A stretch of 64,000 bases of DNA from Collinsella sp. (GTDB taxonomy: Bacteria > Actinomycetota > Coriobacteriia > Coriobacteriales > Coriobacteriaceae): the NCBI GenBank assembly GCA_019414515.1, contig DXLX01000032.1:22379-86378 (forward strand), written 5' to 3'. A program made the position numbers and the translations under genes. Below, piece by piece: positions 1-8,636 of the stretch (its first letter is position 1; every line of letters starts with the position of its first letter). Under the pieces are notes generated by a model. The model was not told the origin of the DNA and did no database searches. It saw only the letters and a program-made list of their open reading frames with translations.

Positions 1-1
1 C

Positions 2-1348
2 ACCGATTCCCACCTTACGAGCGCGCTGAGCGCACAGCTCGCTCGTTCCCTCCAGAGCTCTGGCGCCGAGCCCGTGGCCCTTAACGCGGGCACGGCGGCC
101 GAGCTGCCCTGCGGCTACTGGCTCATCGTCGCCGACGACGACGCCATCGCCCAGGGCGAGGCCGGCACCGCGCCGGTCATGGCCCTGGTCGGCGGCAGCG
201 CCGTCACCGTCAAGCCCAAGGCAGCGACCCCCAAGGTGTCCAAGCATGTGCTGGAGGACAGCACCGCCGCCTGGCAGAAGGCCGCCGACGCCACGGTCGC
301 CGACGACCTGTACTGGCGCCTCTCTGCCACGGTTCCCGCGGGGCTCACCGCCTACGACACCTATACGGTGCGGTTCGTCGACACCATGAGCGCGGGACTC
401 GACCCCTCCAAGGTCGCCGCGAGCATGCGCGTGTACGTGGCGGCGGGCGCGGACGGTGGCTTCGACGCCGTTTCGGGCGACAAGGACGGCCGCGCCGGCA
501 CCGAGCCCGCGAAGGGCTGGACCGACATCACGGCCCAGTGCGCCACCAAGGTAGCGGCCGACGGTAAGACCTTCACCGTGCGCACCGGCGACCTGATCGC
601 CGCGCTCGGCGGGGCCGACGCCTTTGCCGCGGGCGCCCGCGTGGTCGCCGTGTACAATGCGCCGCTCAACAGCGCGTGCAACCACGGCATCGCGAAGGGC
701 AACCCCAACGAGGTCTACCTGCGCTACCCGCGTTCTCCCTTTGCCGATCAGACCGGCGACGCCGGCTTTACCCGCACGCCGAGCGACGATGCGTGCGCCT
801 ACACCTGGGATCTCGCGCTTACCAAGCGTGGCAGCGACGGCGACAAGCCGTTGTCCGGGGCGGTCCTGAGCATCGCCGACGACCGCGGCCGCACGCTAGC
901 GGCCGACGGCACGTGGGATGCGGAGGGCAAGGCCACCGTCACCACGGGCGAGGACGGCCGCGTGACCGTCTCGGGCGTGGACTCGGGCAAGCTGGAGGTC
1001 CGCGAGCTCAAGGCGCCCAAGGGCTACACCGCCTTTGAGGGCACGCGCTCCGTGACGGTCAAGGCCGAGGGCCTGGACGTCGACCAGGTGGCCGCCGCCA
1101 AGCCCAAGCTCACCATCACGGCCGAGTCGCCCCTGCGCGCCGACAGTGCGGACGGGTCGACGGGCAGCCTGGAGGCGTCGCTCATCAACACGCCCACCGG
1201 CACACCCCCTAGCATTACCACCGGAGGCTTTATGCCCTCGACTGGCGATATGGCAATGTACGCCGCGGCCGCCGCAGCGGTCGCCGGAGCCGCGCTCATC
1301 GTGGTCGCGCTCCTGGTCAAGCGGGGAGGTGGCAGCCATAAAGAGTAG
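2..1348 (+). CDS. LPxTG-type isopeptide-forming pilin, 5' end outside window
   Basis: The reading frame is open from the first bases of the window, so the true start and signal peptide lie upstream; the first in-window start-like codon is a GTG at 74. It encodes a cell-wall-anchored fimbrial subunit. The visible part holds an isopeptide-forming pilin domain (the segment with YTVRFVDTMSAGLDPS), then a Cna-B/SpaA-like domain (LALTKRGSDG through an ELKAPKGYTAF motif resembling a pilin E-box). The end is a sorting signal: MPSTG, a hydrophobic helix rich in Ala/Val, then KRGGG. MPSTG departs from LPxTG, so sortase preference may differ from the next pilin. The next gene is a second pilin 108 bp downstream, and a class C sortase lies 4.2 kb on. 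GC is very high. Tip or minor subunit versus backbone cannot be told. Confidence 0.85.
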   Translation, partial: TDSHLTSALSAQLARSLQSSGAEPVALNAGTAAELPCGYWLIVADDDAIAQGEAGTAPVMALVGGSAVTVKPKAATPKVSKHVLEDSTAAWQKAADATVADDLYWRLSATVPAGLTAYDTYTVRFVDTMSAGLDPSKVAASMRVYVAAGADGGFDAVSGDKDGRAGTEPAKGWTDITAQCATKVAADGKTFTVRTGDLIAALGGADAFAAGARVVAVYNAPLNSACNHGIAKGNPNEVYLRYPRSPFADQTGDAGFTRTPSDDACAYTWDLALTKRGSDGDKPLSGAVLSIADDRGRTLAADGTWDAEGKATVTTGEDGRVTVSGVDSGKLEVRELKAPKGYTAFEGTRSVTVKAEGLDVDQVAAAKPKLTITAESPLRADSADGSTGSLEASLINTPTGTPPSITTGGFMPSTGDMAMYAAAAAAVAGAALIVVALLVKRGGGSHKE

Positions 1349-1456
1349 CTGGCAGCCCCGCAGAGAGCGGGGCGAGACGTAGCGAAGTAGATGCTAAGAC
1401 ACAGACAGATGATGACCGATCGAATGAGAACCAAACGGAAAACGGAGGAAAAGAAG

Positions 1457-3199
1457 ATGAGCATGAGTAAGAACATCGCACGCCTGGCAGTAACCGCCGG
1501 CCTCACAGCAGCGCTGAGCTTCGGCGGCGTGATGGCGCCGGTGACCATGGCGTTTGCTGATGGCGCGACGATTCAGGACGACAGCATCGTCATTGCGCAG
1601 AGCGAGAGCAACAAGAGCGAGAGTAACAATAAGACGAGGTTCGTTCCGTACCAAATCTTCAAGGCGAAAGTTCACGATGACAAGAATGGAAAAGTTACAT
1701 CTGATGTCGAATGGGCTGATACCATAACGAATTCAACCACCAAGAACGAGATTATTGAAGCTATCCGCAAAGATGCTAGCAATGGCGACAAGCTTCCCCC
1801 AACTCCTTCTGCTCAGGATATTGCTGATTGGTTGGGCACCTACGTGTCCGAGTCTGAAAAAGGCGCAGGAGTAATCGTCAAGAACGGAGATTTGCTCAAT
1901 ACAATTGCTGCCACTGTAAAGAATAACGAGCAGCCGTCAGGTGAGGCGTTCGATGCTGGCGGTTCTTTTAAGGCTGAGAGCACTGGCTACTATCTCTTCC
2001 TGACAGATGATAGTTCTATCGGTTCGAAGGACGAATATTCCAACAAAAATCAGACGGGCACCTCGCCGATTTTCGCCGTCGTAGGTGGTACTGGAGTAAC
2101 CGTGACCGAGAAAACCGGCATCCCCACGGTTACGAAGAAGGTCAAGGATGACAAGCCCAACAGCGAGTGGGCCGATAAGGCTGACTCTCAGGTGGGCCAG
2201 GATGTCCAATATCAGCTGACTGGTACCGTTGCTAGCAATATTGCTACGTTCGGCACGTACTATTATCAGTTCCACGATACGCTTTCCGCTGGGTTGACGG
2301 CCAATACGGAGTCTGTTGAGGTCAGGATTTACACAGAGAATAATGATTCGACGGGCACTTTGATTGATAAGGCTGCTAATCATTACGAGGTTGGCTGTGA
2401 CCCTCAGACGGATGGCAAGAGCCTGCTGACGGTCACCTTTGGGGACCTCAAGACTGCCGGTGTCGTTCTCACCCCTGATTCCAAGGTTGTTGTCACCTAT
2501 ACCGCTCAGCTTAATTCCGAGAAAGCGGTCGTTGGCAGCATAGGTAACGACAACGAGGTTAAGCTTATCTATTCCAACAATCCCATGAGCGAAGGAAAGG
2601 GTGAGTCTGTGCCCGATACCGTTCGCGACTACACCTATGCGCTTAAGATCATCAAGCAGGATGCTGCTCCTGAGGCAACTAAGCTTGACGGAGTTAAGTT
2701 TACCATTCGGGCAACCGATCCTGACGATGCTGGCTCCATGAACAAGTATGTCAACAGCAATGGCGTTCTAGTCGACAAATCGTATGAGTTCACAACTGCA
2801 AATGGCGGCGAAATTTACGTCAAGGGTCTTGATGCTGGTACCTACACGGTGCACGAGGTCGAGGACAGCAACCCTGGCTACAATACGCTGGATGACTTTA
2901 CCTTCACTATCAAGCCTGAGGGGCTTAATAAAGACGAGGGCGTGGCGCTCGACGAAAAAACAGCTGTAAATACGCTGAAGGTTACTGTGGAGAAGCCTGA
3001 CTCCGCTACCATGGTTACCCCGTCAGTCGACGACGGTACCGTCACCCTCACCGTCAAGAACAAGAAGGGTTCCAACCTCCCCCTCACCGGCCTCAATGGC
3101 GTGACCTTCACTTGGATCGCTGGTGGCGCGGTGCTGTGCATCGGCGTGGCGCACCTCATCCGCAGCGGTAAGCAGGCCGAGGAGTCCGAGCAGGAGTAA
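1457..3199 (+). CDS. LPxTG-anchored fimbrial (pilin) subunit
   Basis: A 580-residue secreted pilin. I chose ATG 1457 over the upstream in-frame ATG at 1391 because GGAGG lies at 1444-1448 and because the protein then begins with a clean signal peptide (MSMSKNIARLAVTAGL... ending near FADG). Next comes the isopeptide-forming fimbrial domain (RFVPYQIFKAKV is the usual opening of such domains), a second domain around residues 240-400, and a Cna-B-like domain with the E-box-like HEVEDSNPGY. It ends in LPLTG, a hydrophobic segment and a short charged tail, a standard sortase signal. The middle of the gene is visibly AT-richer than both ends and than the preceding pilin, which suggests exchange of the surface-exposed part. 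It is probably co-transcribed with the upstream pilin. Confidence 0.9.
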   Translation: MSMSKNIARLAVTAGLTAALSFGGVMAPVTMAFADGATIQDDSIVIAQSESNKSESNNKTRFVPYQIFKAKVHDDKNGKVTSDVEWADTITNSTTKNEIIEAIRKDASNGDKLPPTPSAQDIADWLGTYVSESEKGAGVIVKNGDLLNTIAATVKNNEQPSGEAFDAGGSFKAESTGYYLFLTDDSSIGSKDEYSNKNQTGTSPIFAVVGGTGVTVTEKTGIPTVTKKVKDDKPNSEWADKADSQVGQDVQYQLTGTVASNIATFGTYYYQFHDTLSAGLTANTESVEVRIYTENNDSTGTLIDKAANHYEVGCDPQTDGKSLLTVTFGDLKTAGVVLTPDSKVVVTYTAQLNSEKAVVGSIGNDNEVKLIYSNNPMSEGKGESVPDTVRDYTYALKIIKQDAAPEATKLDGVKFTIRATDPDDAGSMNKYVNSNGVLVDKSYEFTTANGGEIYVKGLDAGTYTVHEVEDSNPGYNTLDDFTFTIKPEGLNKDEGVALDEKTAVNTLKVTVEKPDSATMVTPSVDDGTVTLTVKNKKGSNLPLTGLNGVTFTWIAGGAVLCIGVAHLIRSGKQAEESEQE

Positions 3200-3300
3200 C
3201 GCTCGCTCACCCATCCCTTTGGCAGGTGGGATGTGATGGCCATGAGACTTGCGGACACTTTTCTCGTCCATCCACGTTCTTGCTTTGCCATTCTCTTTTC

Positions 3301-3338
3301 GGGGCAGACTCCGCGCTGGAGTTTGCCCCGTTCTTTTT
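3301..3338 (+). terminator. Rho-independent terminator of the pilin genes
   Basis: A 12-bp stem with one G-T wobble (GGGGCAGACTCC paired with GGAGTTTGCCCC), a 5-nt loop, then GTTCTTTTT. It lies 100 bp after the second pilin stop. Confidence 0.8.
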
Positions 3339-3483
3339 GGACAACACAGGCAGCCTCCACCGTCCGATGCGGACTCATCCGTCATCGCGTTTCTTGACTC
3401 GTATGAGGTTCGGTTTAAGGTCCGTAGGCGCACGCGCGGTGCGGACGGTGGACGGCATTTGCGCCGCAACAAGCGCAAATAAG

Positions 3484-3511
3484 AATGCCCGGGGTTCGGA
3501 GCCCGGGCATT
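3484..3511 (+). repeat. 10-bp perfect hairpin without T-tract
   Basis: AATGCCCGGG, an 8-nt loop, then CCCGGGCATT. The stem is strong but is followed by TAAC, not a U-tract. The 474 bp between pilin and next gene (3200-3673) hold this, the terminator at 3301 and no convincing gene. Confidence 0.6.
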
Positions 3512-3676
3512 TAACAAAACCAGAAAACTAGGCCGCCCGCGCTCCCAAACATTTACGCGGGGTGCGTCGTTTTCTATTGATATTGTATCCCGAATCGCCC
3601 CGCCGATCCGGGACATTTTGAAAACTCAAATGCCGGCTTACGCACGAAAGGAATCTCGTTAATTCCGAAAATTATG

Positions 3677-3700
3677 TATAATTCCAATATATACTGGAAT
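3677..3700 (+). promoter_or_regulatory. -10 box and overlapping 20-bp near-palindrome (operator candidate)
   Basis: TATAAT at 3677-3682 runs into ATTCCAATATATACTGGAAT at 3681-3700, in which 9 of 10 arm positions pair. A palindrome across the -10 and start point is typical of an autoregulated toxin-antitoxin or repressor promoter. No good -35 is visible. The next gene's frame opens at ATG 3674, inside this promoter, which argues for a later start (3713 or 3719). Confidence 0.55.
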
Positions 3701-3712
3701 CAAACGAAAACG

Positions 3713-4681
3713 ATGGAAATGAACGAAGCGCTAATCTACTTACAAGAAGCACTAGGCCTCTCCGCCAAGACCAAAACTTGGCCTGGATCCGCACGCTTGC
3801 CGCTGCATCTGCGGGCGATTGAGGCCCGCGCTGTCGACGCAAACGGTTTTTCGTTTTTGCTTGCAAGTTTGCCTACTGGCGTCGGGCTTCCCGAGGCTAA
3901 GAGAGTCTATAGCCAGCTAGCCTTGCGCGCGGAGACTCCTGTTGTCGTTTCGTTTCCTGATGCCGATGCGCGTCAGCGCAAAGCATTGGTCGCACAAGGG
4001 ATTCCCTTTGTCTGCCCAGGTAGACAGGCTTTTCTTCCATTTATGGGCACAGCCTGCACGGAGAGGGGCGGTGCTTGGTTTCACAGTCACGCGACCAAGA
4101 TGTCACCCAACGCGCAGGCTGCCGCAATCTGGGGAGCAGCCCAGGAGCCATATCGCCCCCATGACCTTTGTCGTGCGCTTGGGATTTCGGCAAGCCGCGC
4201 GAGTGAGGCCATAACCGAGCTTGTCGACAGGGGGCTCGCGAGGCGCGAGCGTTGCGAGCGACGTGTCGTCGTGCTCCCTGTCGCCGTTGATCTTTTGCTC
4301 AGCGAGCACATGGCAGAGCTCTCCTCGCCAGTCTCGAAGGTCTGTTTTGCAAGGAAGACGCCGCAGATCGACTATCTTGCTGACGCCGGGGAGACGGCGC
4401 TCGCCGCGCGTTCGATGCTCGCTGCACCGGGCATGGAACAAAAGGCCGCCTTAAGAAGTACATGGCGTCAACTGAGCGACCTCGAGGTCGCAGACGGGGA
4501 GTTGCCGGATAACGAAACGGCGATGATCCAAGTGTGGCGCTATGCGCCCGTGTTTGCCGACTCCTCTTGCGTCGATGACATTTCGCTTGCGCTATCTTTG
4601 GCGGCAATCGACGATGAGCGAATTCAGCTCGAAGTCGATCGCATGTTTGGAAAGGAATATCCATGGCAAGAAGCGCTGTAG
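3713..4681 (+). CDS. Winged-helix regulator, antitoxin-like partner
   Basis: About 322 residues. An upstream in-frame ATG at 3674 lies inside the apparent promoter, so ATG 3713 or 3719 is preferred; neither has a strong ribosome site. The N-terminal ~110 residues are an unrecognised domain. A winged-helix segment follows (YRPHDLCRALGISASRASEA, then ELVDRGLARRE), typical of MarR-like DNA readers and of AbiEi-type antitoxins. The 3' end overlaps the nucleotidyltransferase-like gene by 19 bp, so the two are translationally coupled. By analogy with AbiEi/AbiEii this would be an autoregulating antitoxin; that role is inference. Lower GC than neighbours and its place between pilins and their sortase suggest it arrived by transfer. 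Confidence 0.6.
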   Translation: MEMNEALIYLQEALGLSAKTKTWPGSARLPLHLRAIEARAVDANGFSFLLASLPTGVGLPEAKRVYSQLALRAETPVVVSFPDADARQRKALVAQGIPFVCPGRQAFLPFMGTACTERGGAWFHSHATKMSPNAQAAAIWGAAQEPYRPHDLCRALGISASRASEAITELVDRGLARRERCERRVVVLPVAVDLLLSEHMAELSSPVSKVCFARKTPQIDYLADAGETALAARSMLAAPGMEQKAALRSTWRQLSDLEVADGELPDNETAMIQVWRYAPVFADSSCVDDISLALSLAAIDDERIQLEVDRMFGKEYPWQEAL

Positions 4682-5436
4682 AAGGTCTCCAAGAATTTCA
4701 GCAGCATATGCAAGAAGCTGCAGGATCGTATGCCCTTATCGGCGGCACGGCATGCGACATTTTGCTCGCGGAGGCGGGACTTCCGTTTAGGGCGACTCAC
4801 GATTTTGATGTGGTAATTGTCGCCGATGACCGGTTGCCTCAGACGGCAGAAGCTATATGGACTTTGGTACGTGATGGCGGTTACCGCTGCGGCTGGGGCG
4901 AAGGCAAAGGTTCATGTTTTTATCGGTTTACAGAGCCTAAGAGGCCGGGTTACCCCCATATGATCGAACTCTTCGCGAAGTGCCCTGACTTTATAAAGGG
5001 TCGTGAGGGGATTGATATGGCGCCAATTCACGTTGATGAAAACATAAGCAGTCTTTCGGCAATTTTGTTGGACGATGCTTACTACAGCTTGTTCCTTCAG
5101 GGAATTCGGACCGTAGGCGGCGTTTCGGTCCTGGGTACGGAATACATTGTCCCGTTCAAAGCGAAGGCGTATCTCGACCTAAAAGCTAGAAGGGAAGCGG
5201 GGGAGAACGTTGATTCGAGGAAGGTAAAAAAGCATAAACGCGATGCGCTGAGGCTTGCTCAATTGCTTGGCGAGTCGGAAGGTGTCGACCTAGGCGGAGA
5301 ACTGAAGGACGATATGCTTGCGTTTGTTAAAGATTGTGAGGTGGGCGACGTCAATCTGAAACAGATTGGGGTTGCGGGCGTAACGATGGCGCAGTTGCTC
5401 GAGACGATGAAAGCAACATATGGCTTGATTGGTTGA
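4663..5436 (+). CDS. Nucleotidyltransferase-like protein, AbiEii/MNT-like toxin candidate
   Basis: 257 residues. The fold signature of a minimal nucleotidyltransferase is visible: GG at residues 27-28 (YALIGGTACDILL) and a D-F-D pair at 47-49 (ATHDFDVVIV), where the Asp residues would bind metal. A Lys-rich segment follows at about 180-200. AbiEii toxins and related MNT-domain proteins share this arrangement and are encoded after a winged-helix antitoxin, as here. The start ATG 4663 lies inside the end of the preceding gene. AT-rich codon choice contrasts with the sortase gene just downstream. It could instead be a non-toxic housekeeping nucleotidyltransferase; the pairing and the operator-like palindrome favour a toxin-antitoxin or phage-defence role. 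Confidence 0.55.
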   Translation: MARSAVEGLQEFQQHMQEAAGSYALIGGTACDILLAEAGLPFRATHDFDVVIVADDRLPQTAEAIWTLVRDGGYRCGWGEGKGSCFYRFTEPKRPGYPHMIELFAKCPDFIKGREGIDMAPIHVDENISSLSAILLDDAYYSLFLQGIRTVGGVSVLGTEYIVPFKAKAYLDLKARREAGENVDSRKVKKHKRDALRLAQLLGESEGVDLGGELKDDMLAFVKDCEVGDVNLKQIGVAGVTMAQLLETMKATYGLIG

Positions 5437-5547
5437 GTGGAGTTACGTGGCCCGGACGGTGCAGTCTAGCGGCGTTGTCCGGCGCATGAGCTCGCTAATC
5501 GGCTATTATTTGTTTAGACAACCTGAGCTGTAGAGGAGTGACCGGCG

Positions 5548-6486
5548 ATGGTGCAGGGCGCCAAACATATGAAGAGCAATAACGCCGCGGTTAACGGTGG
5601 CTCAAGCCCTCAGCCCAAACCTCAACCAAAGCCCAAGCGCCGTCGCAAGCGGCTGCCTCGCTGGGCCGACCGGCTCATCACCATCGTCATCATCCTTATT
5701 GGCGTGGGCCTTATGACCTGGCCGTGGATCTTGGACCGGCTCGAGGCCTCGGGCGTGTTCAACCAGATCAGCACCGTGTCCAGCACCGTGGACGCGCTGT
5801 CTGCCGAGGAGCGCGAGCGCATCCTGCTCCAGGCGCGCTCCTTTAACGAGCAGCTGGCGGGCGAGGCCACCGAGCTTCCCGCCGACCAGATCGAGCCCTA
5901 CGCCCAGCAGCTCATCTTTGACCGCGACCCCATGATGAGCTGGGTCGAGATCCCCTCCATCGACGTGAGCATGCCCATCTACCACGGCACGAGCGAGGAA
6001 GTCCTCATGGCGGGCGTCGGCCACCTGGAGGGCACGAGCCTGCCGGTGGGCGGCACCTCGACGCATTGCGTGCTCACCGCGCACTCGGGCATGCGCAACC
6101 TGAGCATGTTCGACGACATCCATTCGCTGGAGCCCGGCGACCTGGTGCTGCTGCACACCATGAACAAGACGCTCGCCTACAAGATGGTGGACTCTGAGGT
6201 CGTGCTGTCCGAGGAGATGGAGTCGCTAACCATCGAGCCCGGCGCCGACAAGGTGACGCTCGTTACCTGCACGCCCTACGGCGTAAACGACCATCGCCTG
6301 CTGGTGCATTGCGTGCGCACCAAGTACAACAAGAAGGACGTCGACAAGCAAAAGTCGCTGGCCGGCCGCCACTGGGGCAAGCGCGAGTTTGCCGTGCTCA
6401 TCGTGATCGTAGCCATTGTGCTGTTGCTGCTGGACATCGTGATCCACGCGGTCCGCAAGCTCCGCAAGGCCAAGGCCTCGGCATAA
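5548..6486 (+). CDS. Class C sortase
   Basis: 312 residues; pilus-assembling transpeptidase. GAGGAG lies 10 bp before ATG 5548. It has a basic N-terminal tail, a first membrane helix (residues ~42-62), a sortase core and a C-terminal membrane helix (~285-305). Such a second helix is typical of class C enzymes. Catalytic residues are His179 (LTAHSG), Cys241 (TLVTCTPYG) and Arg250 (NDHRLLV). It cleaves LPxTG-like signals and joins pilins through Lys isopeptide bonds at the membrane face. Its substrates are presumably the two pilins at 1-3199, from which it is separated by the two-gene toxin-antitoxin-like insert. Confidence 0.9.
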   Translation: MVQGAKHMKSNNAAVNGGSSPQPKPQPKPKRRRKRLPRWADRLITIVIILIGVGLMTWPWILDRLEASGVFNQISTVSSTVDALSAEERERILLQARSFNEQLAGEATELPADQIEPYAQQLIFDRDPMMSWVEIPSIDVSMPIYHGTSEEVLMAGVGHLEGTSLPVGGTSTHCVLTAHSGMRNLSMFDDIHSLEPGDLVLLHTMNKTLAYKMVDSEVVLSEEMESLTIEPGADKVTLVTCTPYGVNDHRLLVHCVRTKYNKKDVDKQKSLAGRHWGKREFAVLIVIVAIVLLLLDIVIHAVRKLRKAKASA

Positions 6487-6500
6487 GGCATCGTTCAGAA

Positions 6501-6533
6501 CCACCACAAAGGGGACAGGCACCTTTGTGGTGG
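6501..6533 (+). repeat. 33-nt REP-like palindrome, copy 1
   Basis: CCACCACAAAGG, a 9-nt loop, then CCTTTGTGGTGG, 15 bp after the sortase stop. A near-identical reverse-complement copy of the same length lies at 34737-34769. Confidence 0.75.
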
Positions 6534-6548
6534 TTGGGGCTTCCAAAC

Positions 6549-6605
6549 CATCACAACATTCGATGAAAATCGCGATTTTGGCGAAAAGTGTCGAATGTTG
6601 TGATG
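6549..6605. repeat. 15-bp perfect inverted repeat
   Basis: CATCACAACATTCGA at 6549-6563 and its exact complement at 6591-6605, separated by 27 bp that hold a smaller palindrome (AAAATCGCGATTTT). Confidence 0.8.
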
Positions 6606-6606
6606 C

Positions 6607-6669
6607 TTTTCGCTGTGGGCGGGATGGTTTTCGTTGTGGGCGAGACGGTTTTCGCTATGGGCGGTGCGG
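6607..6669 (+). repeat. Three tandem 21-bp repeats
   Basis: Units at 6607, 6628 and 6649, each of the form TTTTCGYTRTGGGCG followed by six variable bases. Together with the two inverted repeats just upstream they fill the sortase-gatC gap (6487-6810); no gene is visible in it. Confidence 0.75.
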
Positions 6670-6810
6670 TTTCACTGCAGAACCGCCGGCCCGCCGCCTG
6701 CCAACCGCCGCCCTCGTTACGTTTTCGCTGCATTTAGGTAAAGCGCCTGCTCCAAGCGGCGTTGCCTTGTATACTAGAGCGGTTTATCTGTTATGCGGAA
6801 GGGAGCGCCT

Positions 6811-7122
6811 ATGGCACTCAGCGAGAAAGACGTGCGTGGCATCGCCGAGTACGCAAAGATCGCACTGACCGATGACGAGCTCGCCCAGATGACGTCCTAC
6901 ATGAACGATGCCGTCCAGATGCTCGAGCCCGTCTTGCAATATGACTTGCCCGACGTGGAGCCCACGTTCCATCCTATCGGAAGCCTGTCCAACGTGATGG
7001 GCGATGACCTGCGCGAGCCCGAGCGCGACCTGCCGCTCGACGTCGCGCTCGAAAACGCCGGCAGCGCGCGCGACCGCTACTTCCGCGTGCCGTCCATTTT
7101 GGGAGAGGGGGAGAGCGAGTAA
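6811..7122 (+). CDS. gatC: Asp-tRNA(Asn)/Glu-tRNA(Gln) amidotransferase subunit C
   Basis: 103 residues. ATG 6811 (MALSEKDVRG) is chosen over the ATG at 6793 because GGAAGGGAG sits just before it and because GatC proteins begin this way. GatC is the small belt subunit that stabilises GatA-GatB in the transamidosome, which converts mischarged Glu-tRNA(Gln) or Asp-tRNA(Asn) to the correct amides. The sequence shows the usual helical start (AEYAKIALTDDELAQM) and the DVEPTFHPIG loop. Its stop overlaps the gatA start by one base (TAATG), giving a tight gatC-gatA-gatB operon. Confidence 0.93.
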   Translation: MALSEKDVRGIAEYAKIALTDDELAQMTSYMNDAVQMLEPVLQYDLPDVEPTFHPIGSLSNVMGDDLREPERDLPLDVALENAGSARDRYFRVPSILGEGESE

Positions 7123-8636
7123 TGGCGCTAAGCTTCGATTCCCTTACCGCCGCCCAGATCGCCGCGGGTGTTGCCGCCGGCGACTTTACCGCTACCGAGG
7201 TGGCCCAGGCCTCTCTTGCCGCCATCGAGGCGCGCGAGGGCGGGGTCCAGGCATTCCTGCAGGTGGCGCCCGAGCTTGCGCTCGAGGCCGCTGCGCGCGT
7301 GGATGCCGCCCGTGCCGCAGGCAAGCCGCTGCCCCCGCTCGCGGGCGTGCCGCTGGCCATCAAGGACAACATGAACCTCGTGGGCACGCGCACCACCTGC
7401 GCTTCCCGCATGCTCGAGAACTACCAGGGCGTCTACACCGCCACCTGCGTCCAGCGCATGCTCGACGCCGGCTGCCTGCCCATGGGCAAGGCCAACATGG
7501 ACGAGTTTGCCTTTGGCAGCTCCACCGAGAGCTCGGCGTTCCACCGCACCAACAACCCCTGGGATACCGAGCGCGTGCCCGGCGGCTCTTCGGGCGGCTC
7601 CGCTGCCGCCGTCGCCGCGGGCGAGGTCGCGCTCTCGCTGGGCTCGGACACCGGCGGCTCCATTCGCCAGCCGGCGTCGCTGTGCGGCGTGGTGGGCTTT
7701 AAGCCCACGTATGGCGCCGTGAGCCGTTACGGCGTGGTCGCCTTTGGTTCGTCGCTCGACCAGGTGGGCCCCTTTGGCCGCACGGTCGAGGACGTCGCGC
7801 TGGCCATGAACGCGCTCACCGGCGCGGGCCACGATCCGTACGACTGCACCAGTCAGGATTGCGCCGTCGACTTTACCGAGCATCTCAACGACAGCATCGA
7901 GGGCAAGCGCGTGGGCATCATCCCCGCGTTTATGGAGGCCGAGGGCCTGACGCCCGAGGTCAAGGCCGCTGTTCAGCGCGCCGCCCAGGAGCTGCAGAAC
8001 CAGGGTGCCGAGCTGGTCGAGGTCGACCTGCCGCACCTGGACGCCGCCATCGCCGCCTACTACGTCATCGGCCCGGCCGAGGCGTTCTCCAACCTGGCCC
8101 GCTTCGACGGCATTCGCTACGGCTATCAGGAGGAGGGCTGCGCCAACCTGTCCGACCAGAGCTCGCTCTCGCGCGCCCATGGCTTTGGCGCCGAGGCCAA
8201 GCGCCGTCAGATGCTCGGCGCCTACCTGCTGAGCTCGGGCGTGTACGACAAGTATTACTACGCCGCGCAAAAGGCCCGCACGCTCATCACGCAGGACTAC
8301 GACGCCGCGTATGCCAAGGTGGACACCATCCTCATGCCCGCCTCGCCGCGCACGGCCTTTAAGTTTGGCGAGATCAGCGACCCCACGCAGATGTACCTTT
8401 CCGACCTGTACACCATTTCGCTCAACATTTGCGGCAACGGTGGCATCTCGGTTCCGCTGGGCTTGGGCGAGGACAGCAAGCTGCCCGTTTCTGCCCAGCT
8501 GGTGGGTCCGGCGTTTAAGGACCGTCAGCTGCTCACGTTTGCCCGCGCCCTGGAGCGCGGCTTTGCCGATGCCGCCACGGGTGCGCCCGCGCTTTCCGTC
8601 GCGCCCGATTTTGCCGGGAAGGGAGGCGAGCTGTAA
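7122..8636 (+). CDS. gatA: Amidotransferase subunit A, glutamine amidase
   Basis: 504 residues, close to family length. It is the amidase-signature subunit that frees ammonia from glutamine for GatB. Visible motifs are the catalytic Lys in GVPLAIKDNMN, the Gly/Ser-rich signature GGSSGGSAAAVAAG, and the Ser-cisSer region GSDTGGSIRQPAS. The start overlaps the gatC stop and the stop overlaps the gatB start (TAATG), so the three subunits are coupled at 1:1:1. Confidence 0.95.
   Translation: MALSFDSLTAAQIAAGVAAGDFTATEVAQASLAAIEAREGGVQAFLQVAPELALEAAARVDAARAAGKPLPPLAGVPLAIKDNMNLVGTRTTCASRMLENYQGVYTATCVQRMLDAGCLPMGKANMDEFAFGSSTESSAFHRTNNPWDTERVPGGSSGGSAAAVAAGEVALSLGSDTGGSIRQPASLCGVVGFKPTYGAVSRYGVVAFGSSLDQVGPFGRTVEDVALAMNALTGAGHDPYDCTSQDCAVDFTEHLNDSIEGKRVGIIPAFMEAEGLTPEVKAAVQRAAQELQNQGAELVEVDLPHLDAAIAAYYVIGPAEAFSNLARFDGIRYGYQEEGCANLSDQSSLSRAHGFGAEAKRRQMLGAYLLSSGVYDKYYYAAQKARTLITQDYDAAYAKVDTILMPASPRTAFKFGEISDPTQMYLSDLYTISLNICGNGGISVPLGLGEDSKLPVSAQLVGPAFKDRQLLTFARALERGFADAATGAPALSVAPDFAGKGGEL

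Noticed and set aside
3226..3531. Small gene after the second pilin
   Set aside because: No ribosome site, runs through the terminator and hairpin, codon use unlike its neighbours.
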